From Vibrio azureus (GTDB lineage: Bacteria > Pseudomonadota > Gammaproteobacteria > Enterobacterales > Vibrionaceae): a DNA stretch of 64,000 nucleotides. The stretch is from assembly GCF_002849855.1 (NCBI RefSeq), contig NZ_CP018617.1, forward strand, positions 1,054,001 through 1,118,000, written 5' to 3'. Shown here one piece after another: positions 45,565 through 54,479 of this stretch. Positions within the stretch are counted from its first letter, which is position 1, and each line of letters begins with the position of its first letter. The notes under the pieces were generated by a model. That model did not search any database. It saw only the letters and a list, made by a program, of their open reading frames with translations, and was not told where the DNA came from. Position numbers and translations under genes: made by a program.

Positions 45565-45777
45565 TTACACTAACGTAACGTTACCCGCTTGAGGACCTTT
45601 GTTACCTTGCTCAACAACAAAAGAAACCTTTTGGCCTTCAGATAATGTTTTGTAGCCTTCACTAACAATTGATTTGAAATGAACAAATAGGTCAGAACCG
45701 CCGTTATCAGGGGTGATAAATCCAAAACCTTTAGATTCGTTAAACCATTTTACTGAGCCAGTTGTTTTATTTGACAT
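45565..45777 (-). CDS. CspA-family cold-shock protein
   Basis: This 70-residue single cold-shock domain starts [24 protein letters not shown]1 is KGFGFI and RNP2 is LFVHF, the aromatic surfaces that bind single-stranded RNA and DNA. The end is [11 protein letters not shown]. The upstream frame is not used, because the conserved N-terminus starts here. The stretch from 45778 to about 45950 is AT-rich and may be the long leader typical of csp genes; its fold was not assessed. Confidence 0.93.
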   Translation of the reverse strand: MSNKTTGSVKWFNESKGFGFITPDNGGSDLFVHFKSIVSEGYKTLSEGQKVSFVVEQGNKGPQAGNVTLV

Positions 45778-46125
45778 AATATATCTCGATACATTGATTA
45801 AGTTAAAAAGAAAGCTACTAAATAAGGAATGAAGAAAAAGGTATCGCAGGATAAATATGACGAATTTAATCGAATAAAAACTGAGAAGAGCTTGAACTAA
45901 ATATATTATCAATAACTCACCGCTTGAGCTGCCGACACTATACACTATATGAACATAATAGATATTTATTTCTTAATTAATTTTTATTATCCATAAAATC
46001 AATCACTTAAATACAAACCCATAACACGTGAAAGGCTAAATTGAAATCAACAGTATCATTAGAATAATTATGGTAAACAGATATTCGATACAAGCATGAT
46101 CCCTATTTCTAACTTTGAATGGGGT
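45778..46125. other. Leader and AT-rich gap before the intron fragment
   Basis: No gene was seen. It includes the probable long 5' leader of the cold-shock gene and AT-rich sequence up to the group II intron fragment. Confidence 0.4.
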
Positions 46126-46934
46126 GTGCGACGTGATGTCGTATGAAGCGCTGTTCACCGCTCAACGAGTGAACCATCTGTATCACCAGATGAACCTAGG
46201 AGCCTGAATAAAGTAGCGGCTCTGACAATGTAACTAAGGTTGGTATTTTCCAATCGGGATTGAAGTCGTGAGAGGACGATCCTCCTGATAACCACAACAT
46301 CGGGTGAGTGCTAGGTAGTCAGCATGATGAACATAAGTGAATCTGCGTAAGGTGCGTTATATGATGAAACAGCGGAAGTGGTTAATACGCTGTAGCCAAA
46401 AGGCACGAGAGTCGGAAAGAGATTGCCCCATGCTCTTTCGTGATCGCTGAACTCTCCGCACCATAGCGGGCATCTAAACTGACATTGCGCGACATACGGA
46501 ACACGGTAAGCCTGTATCACTCCCTCTGGGAAAGTCTCTGCGACCGATAGTGATGCAGGTAGAGGATGTTGGAAAAAGCGAAGGCTGCATTGTAACGATG
46601 CAGATACAGGTTTGTATCTGGCACGAAAGTGAGCTGACTTCCGACTGGTCTTCCGTTGCAAGATAATTTGAAGAACTTTATTCAAGGAGAAACGCAAATG
46701 ATGATTTCAAAAGAGATTAGTGCCTCTTCTGACGGTGCTCAGTGGCAGTCTATCGACTGGAAATCCGCTGAAGCCCACGTATTAAAGCTTCAGATGCGTA
46801 TTGCAAAGGCAACACGAGAAGGTAAACACGGCAAAGCGAAAGCGTTGCAGTGGATACTAACTCACTCGCGCTCAGCAAAACTTCTTGCTGTTAAGCGGGT
46901 ATCACAAAATAAAGGCAGTAAAACGCCTGGAATT
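46126..46934 (+). mobile_element. Group II intron, 5' fragment
   Basis: It starts GTGCGACGTGATGTCGTATG, parallel to the 5' end of the complete intron but diverged, and follows the intron through domains I-III into the reverse transcriptase gene. It stops abruptly at 46934 inside the RT coding sequence, where it meets the 396-bp repeat unit. There is no domain V or VI, so it cannot splice by itself. Confidence 0.82.
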
Positions 46935-46940
46935 CACTAG
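46698..46940 (+). pseudogene. Truncated group II reverse transcriptase
   Basis: The frame starts MMISKEISASSDGAQWQSID, almost identical to the intact RT in this window, and continues to NKGSKTPGI (residue 79). There the junction at 46934/46935 adds one codon and a stop. All catalytic motifs are lost. Confidence 0.88.
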
Positions 46941-47330
46941 GCAGGCAGAGCGAAGCCCTAGCCCCGATTGTGACACGTGACCAAGACTACGGAAAATACT
47001 CTGTTTGTATTTTGTGTTGGCTTGGTTAAGCCACAGATTGAGGAAGACACGAGCGGAGAGGTTCGCGAAATAAAGCAGTTGGAACAGGTTCAACCCACGA
47101 GTGACGTGCTTGTCTCTTTGTCATCATACTGACTACCTAGCACTCACACGATTCATGTGGTTATCAGGAGGATCACCCTCTTACGATTCAGTTCCCGAGT
47201 GATTCGTATCACTCTTCGTTACATTGTCCAGGCCACTGCTTTATTCAGGCTCGTAGGTTCATCTGGTGATACAAATGGTTCATTCATAAAGCGGTGAACA
47301 ACGCTTCATGCGACTTCAGGTCGCACGGAC
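46935..47330 (-). repeat. 396-bp direct repeat: internally deleted group II intron, right copy
   Basis: It matches 36965-37360 with scattered substitutions and no gaps (offset 9970). On the minus strand it starts at 47326 with GTGCGACCTGAAGTCGCATG. It faces the plus-strand intron fragment that precedes it, so two intron 5' ends point toward each other. Confidence 0.82.
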
Positions 47331-47404
47331 AGAAGCACGTTAGAGTTTACGTCCTAACGCGTTCAATATGGATTAGAAAAAGGCTCTGAAACCACAGTCT
47401 TTTG

Positions 47405-47827
47405 TTAGCCAATTTTTTCACGCCGCATTGTTGTTATTGAATAACCCATTTCACGATCCTTTTCACAACGTTGTTGAAGAAACTCAGGATACTGACTTTC
47501 TTCAACTTCTTTGAAACCAATGTGCGTGTAAAAATCTGTTACGTGAGCTAGCGGCATACAATAGCCTACATGCGAATTTAGAACAGGTTCAATGTGCTTC
47601 AAGAACTTTAGCCCTAAACCTTGACCTTGAAAGTCGCTAGCAATGTACATACCTCTCAGAATTGTAACGTCATTGATACGCTCAACTTTCACAGAACCTA
47701 TAATCGCATCACCATCAAGACATATAAATGCTCTTTCAGAATCAGACCAGGCACTGTGGTAACCTTGTTCTTTGTAGAATTGACCTACCGCTTCTTTCAT
47801 TGAGCTATCAGCTTCAACTATTCTCAT
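47405..47827 (-). CDS. GNAT-family N-acetyltransferase
   Basis: This 140-residue GNAT protein has MRIVEADSSMKEAVGQFYKEQGY at the start, LRGMYIASDFQGQGLGLKFL as the acetyl-CoA-binding loop and FYTHIGFKEV near the end. It has a strong ribosome site, GGAGG. The family layout resembles ElaA/ArgA-like small acetyltransferases, and the substrate is unknown. It lies directly beyond the right 396-bp repeat. Confidence 0.85.
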   Translation of the reverse strand: MRIVEADSSMKEAVGQFYKEQGYHSAWSDSERAFICLDGDAIIGSVKVERINDVTILRGMYIASDFQGQGLGLKFLKHIEPVLNSHVGYCMPLAHVTDFYTHIGFKEVEESQYPEFLQQRCEKDREMGYSITTMRREKIG

Positions 47828-47895
47828 TTTGCCTCCATGTGTAAAACATATGGTATCGCGGAAGAACTTAGGCAGCTGTGGCAGGCCACTCTCAC

Positions 47896-48141
47896 TTATT
47901 CCTTGAACTGGTGATGAGTCTTGTTAACAAGCTGTTGCATCGCCTCGGCAAACGTGGTTGTCCCGCCTTTAGCTTTAACCTGTATAACCTTATATCCCAT
48001 CTGTTCCAAGACTTGGCGTTCTGCCAAAACAGCTTTATCACCTTGCTGACTGCCTTGAGCGGGTTGATGAATATAACATCCCTCTAGTTGACCATCTTCG
48101 ACCAATTGGTGGTGTTTCAGTGCATCAATATCAAAATTCAT
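47896..48141 (-). CDS. Small hypothetical protein
   Basis: This 81-residue protein begins MNFDIDALKHHQLVEDGQLEGCY and ends TFAEAMQQLVNKTHHQF. Its composition and conserved-looking alpha/beta pattern suggest a real gene. No family was recognised. It precedes the acetyltransferase gene and follows the DUF3820 gene on the same strand. Confidence 0.6.
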   Translation of the reverse strand: MNFDIDALKHHQLVEDGQLEGCYIHQPAQGSQQGDKAVLAERQVLEQMGYKVIQVKAKGGTTTFAEAMQQLVNKTHHQFKE

Positions 48142-48182
48142 AATAAGTCTTTTAATTAAACATGGGGATTTTCTGTGGCAGG

Positions 48183-48398
48183 TTACATGCGCTTTAAAGG
48201 TTTAACCACACTGTCTAACCCTTCAATTTTCAGTGCAAGGCAAAGCTTCAACAAATCACCTAGCTCCCCTTCTGGGAACCCCTTCTTATCAAACCAGAGA
48301 AGGTATTCTTCCGGAAGATCAATCAACATACGCCCTGCATATTTACCAAAAGGCATCGGCATTCTTGCCAATTTGATCAAATTTTCTTTTTCGAGCAT
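48183..48398 (-). CDS. DUF3820-family protein
   Basis: This 71-residue protein contains MPMPFGKYAGRMLIDLPEEY and then WFDKKGFPEGELGDLL, the DUF3820 signature (sometimes labelled a quorum-sensing-regulated virulence factor). The ATG at 48398 has AGGAAGTTCCA in front, whereas an ATG six codons earlier lacks a ribosome site. A dead second copy lies at 34018-34140. Confidence 0.85.
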   Translation of the reverse strand: MLEKENLIKLARMPMPFGKYAGRMLIDLPEEYLLWFDKKGFPEGELGDLLKLCLALKIEGLDSVVKPLKRM

Positions 48399-48548
48399 TG
48401 GAACTTCCTCAAGCATTTCAGAATTGAGAAGAATTTTAAATCATGGATGACGAACATCACTTCTCAACGTATGATGCCCAAAGGATTTGAGGATACTGAA
48501 AGACTCACTCCCTGAAAAGCCCCAAATTAGCATAGATAATGAGGAAAC

Positions 48549-48857
48549 ATGAAGTCACCTTGTCGCGCAGCCTGTAAAAATAACGGTGGGATATGTTCTG
48601 GTTGTCATCGCACAATCGAAGAGATTGTTACGTGGAATACTAAGACAGACCAGCAAAGAGACGCCACAATAGCAGAAATTACTGGAATAACCGCTACTCA
48701 TGCTTGTCCAAGTTGTGACAAGCAGACGTACTGTGGAATCTCTGCTGGTAAGGAAACATGCTGGTGTTTTGACGTTGAATCTCGTACGTTCCCCATTGAG
48801 GAAGAAAAACAAGCCTGTGTATGCCGTCAATGCTTGGAAAAAGCGCCGATTGAATAG
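48549..48857 (+). CDS. DUF1289 plus cysteine-rich CWC domain protein
   Basis: This 102-residue protein combines two small Cys-rich modules. The first, SPCRAACKNNGGICSGCHRTIEEIVTW, is DUF1289. The second, CPSCDKQTYCGISAGKETCWCF followed by CVCRQCLE, is the CWC zinc-binding type. Fourteen Cys residues imply bound metal. The usual annotation of DUF1289 is a predicted Fe-S or zinc protein, and no enzymatic role is known. GAGGAAAC precedes the ATG. Confidence 0.85.
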   Translation: MKSPCRAACKNNGGICSGCHRTIEEIVTWNTKTDQQRDATIAEITGITATHACPSCDKQTYCGISAGKETCWCFDVESRTFPIEEEKQACVCRQCLEKAPIE

Positions 48858-48920
48858 CCCAAATAACCTAATAGTGCATAAGAACCTAATATTGCGTAAG
48901 AAAATAATAGTACTTAAGAA

Positions 48921-48944
48921 CCATCTTGAGGTTACTTGGGGGTA
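48921..48944. repeat. Dispersed repeat, right arm only
   Basis: A solitary right arm, ATCTTGAGGTTACTTGGG, next to the end of phhB. Confidence 0.6.
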
Positions 48945-48958
48945 ACTTGTTCTAAAAA

Positions 48959-49297
48959 TCAGTTTGCAACAAAAGCAACATCGCATTTAGACGCACAAAT
49001 AAAGTCATTTTGATGCAGTCCTTTGATTGAGTGACTCCACCAAGTTACTGTGACTTTACCCCACTCGAGTAGGATAGAAGGATGATGGAATTCCTCTTCA
49101 GCTAATTCAGCGATCTGATTACTGAATGCCCAAGCTTGCTTGAAGTTCTTAAACTTGTACACTTTTTCAAGTTGAGGGATCCCATCTCTTTCAATAATTT
49201 GCCACTCTTCTAGTTCCATCAGTAATGTTTGCTGTTCATCATTACCCAAAGCAACAGCATCAATGCTACATGCTTGGCATTTTTGTTCATTTAACAT
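48959..49297 (-). CDS. phhB: Pterin-4a-carbinolamine dehydratase
   Basis: This 112-residue enzyme removes water from 4a-hydroxytetrahydrobiopterin, regenerating the pterin cofactor of phenylalanine hydroxylase. The active-site motif EEEFHHPSILLEW (His71, His72) and a later SH in TWWSHSIKGLHQNDF are present. The ATG at 49297 has AAGGAATCTAACC in front. It overlaps the end of phhA by 11 bases, so the two genes are one translationally linked unit. Confidence 0.93.
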   Translation of the reverse strand: MLNEQKCQACSIDAVALGNDEQQTLLMELEEWQIIERDGIPQLEKVYKFKNFKQAWAFSNQIAELAEEEFHHPSILLEWGKVTVTWWSHSIKGLHQNDFICASKCDVAFVAN

Positions 49298-50081
49298 GGT
49301 TAGATTCCTTAGGTTCAAAAAGTGGTGGGAGTAAGCCAGCTTCAATTGCAAAGTCGGCTTGTTCAAGCAAATCAATTTTGCTGAGTTCGAATAACTGAGA
49401 AAGCCCCTCAATCATAAAGTATTTGGGTTGCATGATATCAATGCGATAAGGTGTTCTTAATGCTGTCTGCAAATCAAAAGAGGCTCTCATCGCTTGCTCA
49501 CTCTCTAGTGAGTAAATGGTCTCTCCTGGTGAAGATAATATCCCCCCACCGTAGATTTTTGTTTGACTGCCTTCTTTGACTAAGCCAAATTCAACCGTGA
49601 ACCAGTACAAACGCGCAAGATAAGCTCTTTGTTTAGGGGTCGCTCTTTGGCCAAGCTGGCCATAATGTTCTGTAAAAGCGGCAAATTCTGGATTGGTGAG
49701 CATGGCACAATGACCAAAAATCTCATGAAAATAATCAGGCTCTTGTAAATAATCAAACTCTTGCCTTGTTCTTAAGAATGTCGCGACAGGAAAGCGCTTG
49801 TTACCGAGCAAGTTAAAAAAACGATCGAAGTCGATCAAGGCAGGAACCGGTTCAACTTGCCAGCCAGTGGTTGCTTTAAGAACACGATTCACTTCCGGTA
49901 ACTGAGGGACACGTTCACAGGATAAATCGAGAAGCTCTAAACCTGTTAAATAAGCCTTACAGGCTCTGTCTTTGATGACAGCCATTTGCCTAGTCATTAA
50001 ATCACACCAAATGGCATCCTCTTCTTGGCTCCACTCTACCCTACCATCCTGAGCAACAGGCTTTGAGTGATATTGGGTCAT
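49287..50081 (-). CDS. phhA: Phenylalanine 4-monooxygenase
   Basis: This 264-residue, iron- and pterin-dependent aromatic amino acid hydroxylase converts phenylalanine to tyrosine. The iron ligands are His119 and His124 in HEIFGHCAM and Glu164 in YWFTVEFGL, spaced as in the bacterial enzymes. YGGGILSSPGE is the family's conserved loop. The bacterial form lacks a regulatory ACT domain, as here. It is upstream of and overlapping phhB. A divergent acetoacetyl-CoA synthetase gene shares the promoter region and fits the fate of tyrosine carbon. Confidence 0.95.
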   Translation of the reverse strand: MTQYHSKPVAQDGRVEWSQEEDAIWCDLMTRQMAVIKDRACKAYLTGLELLDLSCERVPQLPEVNRVLKATTGWQVEPVPALIDFDRFFNLLGNKRFPVATFLRTRQEFDYLQEPDYFHEIFGHCAMLTNPEFAAFTEHYGQLGQRATPKQRAYLARLYWFTVEFGLVKEGSQTKIYGGGILSSPGETIYSLESEQAMRASFDLQTALRTPYRIDIMQPKYFMIEGLSQLFELSKIDLLEQADFAIEAGLLPPLFEPKESNHVK

Positions 50082-50314
50082 TCAACATCTCCGATAACAA
50101 TTTCATTACATTAAGCCTATCTAGACTCTTTTCACCTTCCAATACTCCGTTGACGATCTAAAACAAATCACGGTGTAACATTTTGTTTACATAAAACAAT
50201 AAGTAGCTGATTTACTACCAGGCATTGAAGGTTTTGGTTTATCGGACTTGGTTGACTTTACTTGAGCTTATAGACACACTCACAACTGTTAATAAAATGT
50301 TATCAGAGGTAAGT

Positions 50315-52288
50315 ATGTCCGAGAACTCCATAATCTGGCAGCCAGACGAAAAGCGTATTGCTCAAGCTCAAATTACACAATTTATCAAGCATCTAAACTT
50401 ACCGAAATTCACAACCTATTCGGATCTCCACCAATGGTCGCTAGAGAATGATCAAACTTTTTGGCAAGCCATTTGGGATTATTGCGGTCTTATCGCGTCC
50501 CCTGTTCCTGTCATCAAAGCGCAGGGCCCGATTCGATGGCAAGATCCAATACCAAATAGAGACACCATCTGGTTCCCAGAAGCTCATTTAAACTACGCTG
50601 AAAACTTACTTCAATTTTCCTCCTTACAGCCAAGCGAGATGGCTATTTGGTTTGAAAATGAACAAGGACATCAACAAACGTTTACTTGGCAAGAGTTATC
50701 ACAACAAGTTTCTAGCATCCAGCAGTGGCTCAAAGAATGTGGAGTAGAAAAAGGTGATGTGGTTGCTGGTTACTTACCTTATATTCCACAGTCGGTCATT
50801 GCCATGCTCGCAACCACAAGTCTCGGCGCAATTTGGACCTCCACTTCACCAGATTTTGGCGTCGACAGCGTGATTGAACGTTTTGGACAAGTGAAGCCAA
50901 AGGTTTTATTTACCTGCGATGCCTACCCTTTTAACGGCAAAACATTCACTATGTTGGAGAAAAACAAACAAATTATTGAACAACTCCCTGAATTAAAAAA
51001 TGTTTGCCTCATTGATTATCTTGGCTCCGAAACCCAAACCACAACCAACAAGACAACTCACTGGCACACTCTCATCAACGAGTTTGTCCCCGCCCCATTG
51101 CATTTTGAGCCAGTAAGTTTTAATAGCCCACTGTTTATTTTGTATTCTTCAGGAACCACCGGACACCCAAAATGTATCGTTCACTCTGCAGGCGGAACAC
51201 TTCTTAATCATCTAAAAGAACATCAACTGCACTGCGATATCCAGCGCCATGATCGTGTTTTTTATTATACAACTTGTGGTTGGATGATGTGGAATTGGCA
51301 TGTTAGCTCACTCGCTACTGGAGCAAGCTTGATCATCTTCGATGGCAGTCCTGTCGCTCCTAAAACTGAGGTTTTATGGGATTTTGCTCAAAGAGCAGAC
51401 GTCACTCTATTTGGTACATCTGCGAAGTACCTTGAGCTATTACAGAAAAAAAATATCTCTCCTTGCGAGCACTATTCGTTACCAAGATTGAAAACGCTAT
51501 GTTCAACGGGATCGGTCCTGTATCCCGATCAATTCGACTATGTTTACCAAAGCGTTAAGAACGATATTCATCTCGCCTCTATATCAGGAGGAACCGATAT
51601 TTGTGGTTGCTTCGTACTTGGCAACCCGATATCTCCTGTCATTAGAGGGGAATGCCAAGCCGCTGGATTAGGCGTTAACGCTAAGGTTTTTGATCAGCAA
51701 GGGAATGCATTGATTGAACAGCGTGGTGAACTGGTTTGTACCAATTCTCTACCGAATTTTCCCATTGGTTTTTGGGGTGATAATGGAGAACGCTACCACC
51801 ACGCCTATTGGGACAAATTTGACAACATATGGCATCACGGGGACGACGTACAACAAAATCTATCTGATGGATTTGTTTTTTACGGACGCAGTGACACTCT
51901 ATTAAACCCAGGAGGCGTGAGGATTGGCACAGCCGAGATCTATCAACAAGTGAATACCATTGAAGGCGTAGTAGATTCGATTGCTATAGGTAAAGAAGTG
52001 AATAGAAATGAACAAATTTGGCTATTCGTCCAACTTTCTTCCGGGTTTGAACTGAATGAAGAGCTCATCTCAACCATCAAAACCAAGCTTAAAATGGCCT
52101 GCTCTCCACGACATGTTCCCAGTAAAATATTTGCAATTTCTGGCATACCCAAAACACGTTCGGGAAAACTCGTGGAATTAGCAGTAAAAGCCGTTGTTAA
52201 TGGTAAGCAGGTGGAAAATATGGGAGCAATTGCAAACCCTGAAATATTGGATGAAATTAAGATGCTGAGCATGACTCAAAGCGATTGA
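50315..52288 (+). CDS. Acetoacetyl-CoA synthetase
   Basis: This 657-residue adenylate-forming enzyme starts MSENSIIWQPDEKRIAQAQI. It has the P-loop YSSGTTGHPK, SISGGTDICGCF in the adenylation core and SGKLVELAVK with the C-terminal catalytic Lys. WMMWNWHVSSLATGA and the overall length are typical of acetoacetate-CoA ligases, which activate acetoacetate from ketone bodies or tyrosine breakdown. The ATG at 50315 was preferred because AGAGGTAAGT precedes it and it matches the family N-terminus. Divergent from phhA. Confidence 0.92.
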   Translation: MSENSIIWQPDEKRIAQAQITQFIKHLNLPKFTTYSDLHQWSLENDQTFWQAIWDYCGLIASPVPVIKAQGPIRWQDPIPNRDTIWFPEAHLNYAENLLQFSSLQPSEMAIWFENEQGHQQTFTWQELSQQVSSIQQWLKECGVEKGDVVAGYLPYIPQSVIAMLATTSLGAIWTSTSPDFGVDSVIERFGQVKPKVLFTCDAYPFNGKTFTMLEKNKQIIEQLPELKNVCLIDYLGSETQTTTNKTTHWHTLINEFVPAPLHFEPVSFNSPLFILYSSGTTGHPKCIVHSAGGTLLNHLKEHQLHCDIQRHDRVFYYTTCGWMMWNWHVSSLATGASLIIFDGSPVAPKTEVLWDFAQRADVTLFGTSAKYLELLQKKNISPCEHYSLPRLKTLCSTGSVLYPDQFDYVYQSVKNDIHLASISGGTDICGCFVLGNPISPVIRGECQAAGLGVNAKVFDQQGNALIEQRGELVCTNSLPNFPIGFWGDNGERYHHAYWDKFDNIWHHGDDVQQNLSDGFVFYGRSDTLLNPGGVRIGTAEIYQQVNTIEGVVDSIAIGKEVNRNEQIWLFVQLSSGFELNEELISTIKTKLKMACSPRHVPSKIFAISGIPKTRSGKLVELAVKAVVNGKQVENMGAIANPEILDEIKMLSMTQSD

Positions 52289-52358
52289 CGACAAGTAAAG
52301 CACCCCATTCCATCGTTTTCATCGATAAATCTGAAGGTACGTGATAGAGACTTTAGGG

Positions 52359-52384
52359 ATATTCAAGTGAACCTTAAGATACGT
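52359..52384. repeat. Degenerate left arm of the dispersed repeat
   Basis: ATATTCAAGTGAACCTTAAG resembles the left arm with several substitutions. Weak support. Confidence 0.4.
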
Positions 52385-52393
52385 TTTAAATGA

Positions 52394-52410
52394 GGGGCTA
52401 GTGTAGCCCC
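52394..52410 (-). terminator. Hairpin after the fimbrial operon
   Basis: GGGGCTA and TAGCCCC pair with a three-base loop. In the minus direction TCATTTAAAA follows. It probably terminates the fimbrial operon, though the T-tract is weak. Confidence 0.55.
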
Positions 52411-52441
52411 ACTCGCTTCAAGGATTACCGTCTATCAAGTG

Positions 52442-53431
52442 TTAAGGTGAGACTCGTTCAGTACCGTTGACTGTGATCTCTACTTTGCGTGCATCAATGG
52501 CATCAGCTTGTTTCTCGCTTGTCGTAACAATAGCGGTTTCTAATCGAATCGCCCTTGCTTTTATGCCATGTGATATCAAAAAGTCCGCCACAATCTTAGC
52601 TCTTGTTTCGGCTAACTTGATATTATGTGCCATATACCGAGGCTTACTGTCTGCCCCTCCAGTAATGACAACTTCATAGTGTTCAAGCTGGTTTATCTTA
52701 ACAATTAACGATTTGAGTAACGCTTTCATTTCATTATTGAGTGTTGCTTCATCATAGCGATATAAAGGGCTCAATTCAGCTAAGTTAATCGCCTTTTCTT
52801 GCGGCTCAGGCAAGACTTGCGTTATAGGTTGAGCTGGAGAGATTGTTCTATCCCAAGGACGCAATGTTAAAGATAAACTGACTTGATTGAGTGTTTTTTT
52901 ATCATCAGTTCGGTGTTTCCAGTCTCCACCTGCGACATTAAAAAAACTATCGAGCTGTAAGGAGACATCAATATATTCACTCAATTCATAGTACCCTCCA
53001 ACAGCGATATAAGGAGAGAAAGCCCTTTTTTCCCATGCTGGTTTTTTTTCAGTCTTATCCATTTCAGTTTGATATACATAGCCACCAGCTCCAGCATAGA
53101 GACCGCCAGAAGACCATAACTGCCAAGTATGCTTGGTAAAGACATCAACGCCTCCGATATCCAAGATATCTCTTACAGCAAAATGGCGATATCCAAGTTC
53201 AATATCCATATTTTGTAGTGAAAGGCCGAGGTTATATTTTAGGCTAGTCAGCGATTTTCCATCTTTACTGTCATTACTAAAGGGGAATGCACCACCTCCT
53301 GTGACTTGAAAGTATAAGCCGTTAGAAGTTAGCGTGTTAACCCAGCTTTCATCTTGATCCTCGTTATTAGCAAGTGTGTTAAAGCTAACAATGAGTACCA
53401 ATGTTAATAATAAGTTTTTTTTCTCTTGCAC
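52442..53431 (-). CDS. OmpA-family outer-membrane protein, last gene of fimbrial operon
   Basis: This 329-residue protein starts at GTG with AGGTAATCACA ahead and has a signal peptide ending NTLANN. Residues about 30-190 alternate in a beta-barrel pattern (GLYFQVTGGGAFPF, FSPYIAVGGYYEL). The C-terminal 110 residues form an OmpA-like peptidoglycan-binding domain (VVITGGADSKPRY, KLAETRAKIVADFLISHGI, DARKVEITV). The gap to the preceding gene is nine bases, so it belongs to the chaperone-usher operon. That is an uncommon partner and may anchor the pilus machine to the cell wall. Confidence 0.85.
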   Translation of the reverse strand: MQEKKNLLLTLVLIVSFNTLANNEDQDESWVNTLTSNGLYFQVTGGGAFPFSNDSKDGKSLTSLKYNLGLSLQNMDIELGYRHFAVRDILDIGGVDVFTKHTWQLWSSGGLYAGAGGYVYQTEMDKTEKKPAWEKRAFSPYIAVGGYYELSEYIDVSLQLDSFFNVAGGDWKHRTDDKKTLNQVSLSLTLRPWDRTISPAQPITQVLPEPQEKAINLAELSPLYRYDEATLNNEMKALLKSLIVKINQLEHYEVVITGGADSKPRYMAHNIKLAETRAKIVADFLISHGIKARAIRLETAIVTTSEKQADAIDARKVEITVNGTERVSP

Positions 53432-53440
53432 TGTGATTAC

Positions 53441-54478
53441 CTATAAATAAGAAACCGTATAAACCGCTACACCATTAAACTTACCTTTCTTAATATTATT
53501 AGGATCAAGAGGGACAAGTTTCGCTAAATATCTATCATAACCAATACGTTCAATCTCAAAGCCATTTCCAATGGGTTCATTAAGTATGACTTTTTGGCCA
53601 TCAGGGGTATATAACTCAATCGCAAATGACGTGATTCTATTACCATTTTCATCAAAGACTGGAATATAATTTTTGTTCCCAGGTGAACGGACATTATTAA
53701 AGTATCCCCGAAGTTTTACCGATGGACATTCTGATGTATGTTTTAAGTTTTTAACAACAATAGTTAAAGGCTGAGTCACTTCATTGAAACTCGCACCGAT
53801 ACTAATAACACCGTAATCAACATTATCATTTTGAACTTCTAACTCGACTAGGCATTTAGACGGTTTTAGAAGTCCCATATTACCAATCACACTTCTGTAA
53901 TTTTCGTATTTTTTGTTATAGCCGTGCTCACCATCTAACTGAAAGATATTAACCGGGTTTCTGTAACCAGAAAAAGTACCAGGTCCGGTTACTATTATAG
54001 GCTGATAAGTGATCGTTCTTGTTGTTTTAGTCTTTCTTTCACAATAATGATAATCATCATCACTTTTGCAGTTGGGCACAATAAATCCATCAACAGGTAC
54101 TTTCACGCCGTATATATCTCTCCCTTTATAGCGAAACCCAATCTTTACTCCAGGAATAGATGCTACGCTTGTATTACCCGTTCTGCCTGGCCAAAAATAG
54201 ACTTGCTCAATCTCTGTCATTAATCCGTAATAGTGTGTTGCATCTTTATAACACGTCACGGTCACCGTCTGTGTAGGCCCTCGCCAAACCACTTGACCAT
54301 CAGGGGCATCAATAGGAACTGAAGCAGAGGGATCTATCTTAAATTCAGTCACTCCTCCAGGTCCTTTACCACCAAAGCTGCCACCGCTTTGCGCACTATA
54401 ACAAGCTAAAGCTAAAGCAGAAGAACTGCAAGTAACACTGCATACCAAAATAGATAGAAGCGATAATATTCTCTTCAT
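53441..54478 (-). CDS. Fimbrial tip adhesin-like protein
   Basis: This 345-residue exported protein has a signal peptide ending SSALALA. The N-terminal about 200 residues hold several Cys pairs (CYSAQSGG, VTCYKDA, PNCKSDDDYHYCERK) and a Gly-rich loop, like a receptor-binding domain. The C-terminal about 140 residues have a pilin-domain look and end GKFNGVAVYTVSYL, the donor-strand groove motif recognised by chaperones. It starts one base after the chaperone stop. An adhesin role is inferred from this two-domain layout and operon place. Confidence 0.72.
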   Translation of the reverse strand: MKRILSLLSILVCSVTCSSSALALACYSAQSGGSFGGKGPGGVTEFKIDPSASVPIDAPDGQVVWRGPTQTVTVTCYKDATHYYGLMTEIEQVYFWPGRTGNTSVASIPGVKIGFRYKGRDIYGVKVPVDGFIVPNCKSDDDYHYCERKTKTTRTITYQPIIVTGPGTFSGYRNPVNIFQLDGEHGYNKKYENYRSVIGNMGLLKPSKCLVELEVQNDNVDYGVISIGASFNEVTQPLTIVVKNLKHTSECPSVKLRGYFNNVRSPGNKNYIPVFDENGNRITSFAIELYTPDGQKVILNEPIGNGFEIERIGYDRYLAKLVPLDPNNIKKGKFNGVAVYTVSYL

Positions 54479-54479
54479 T

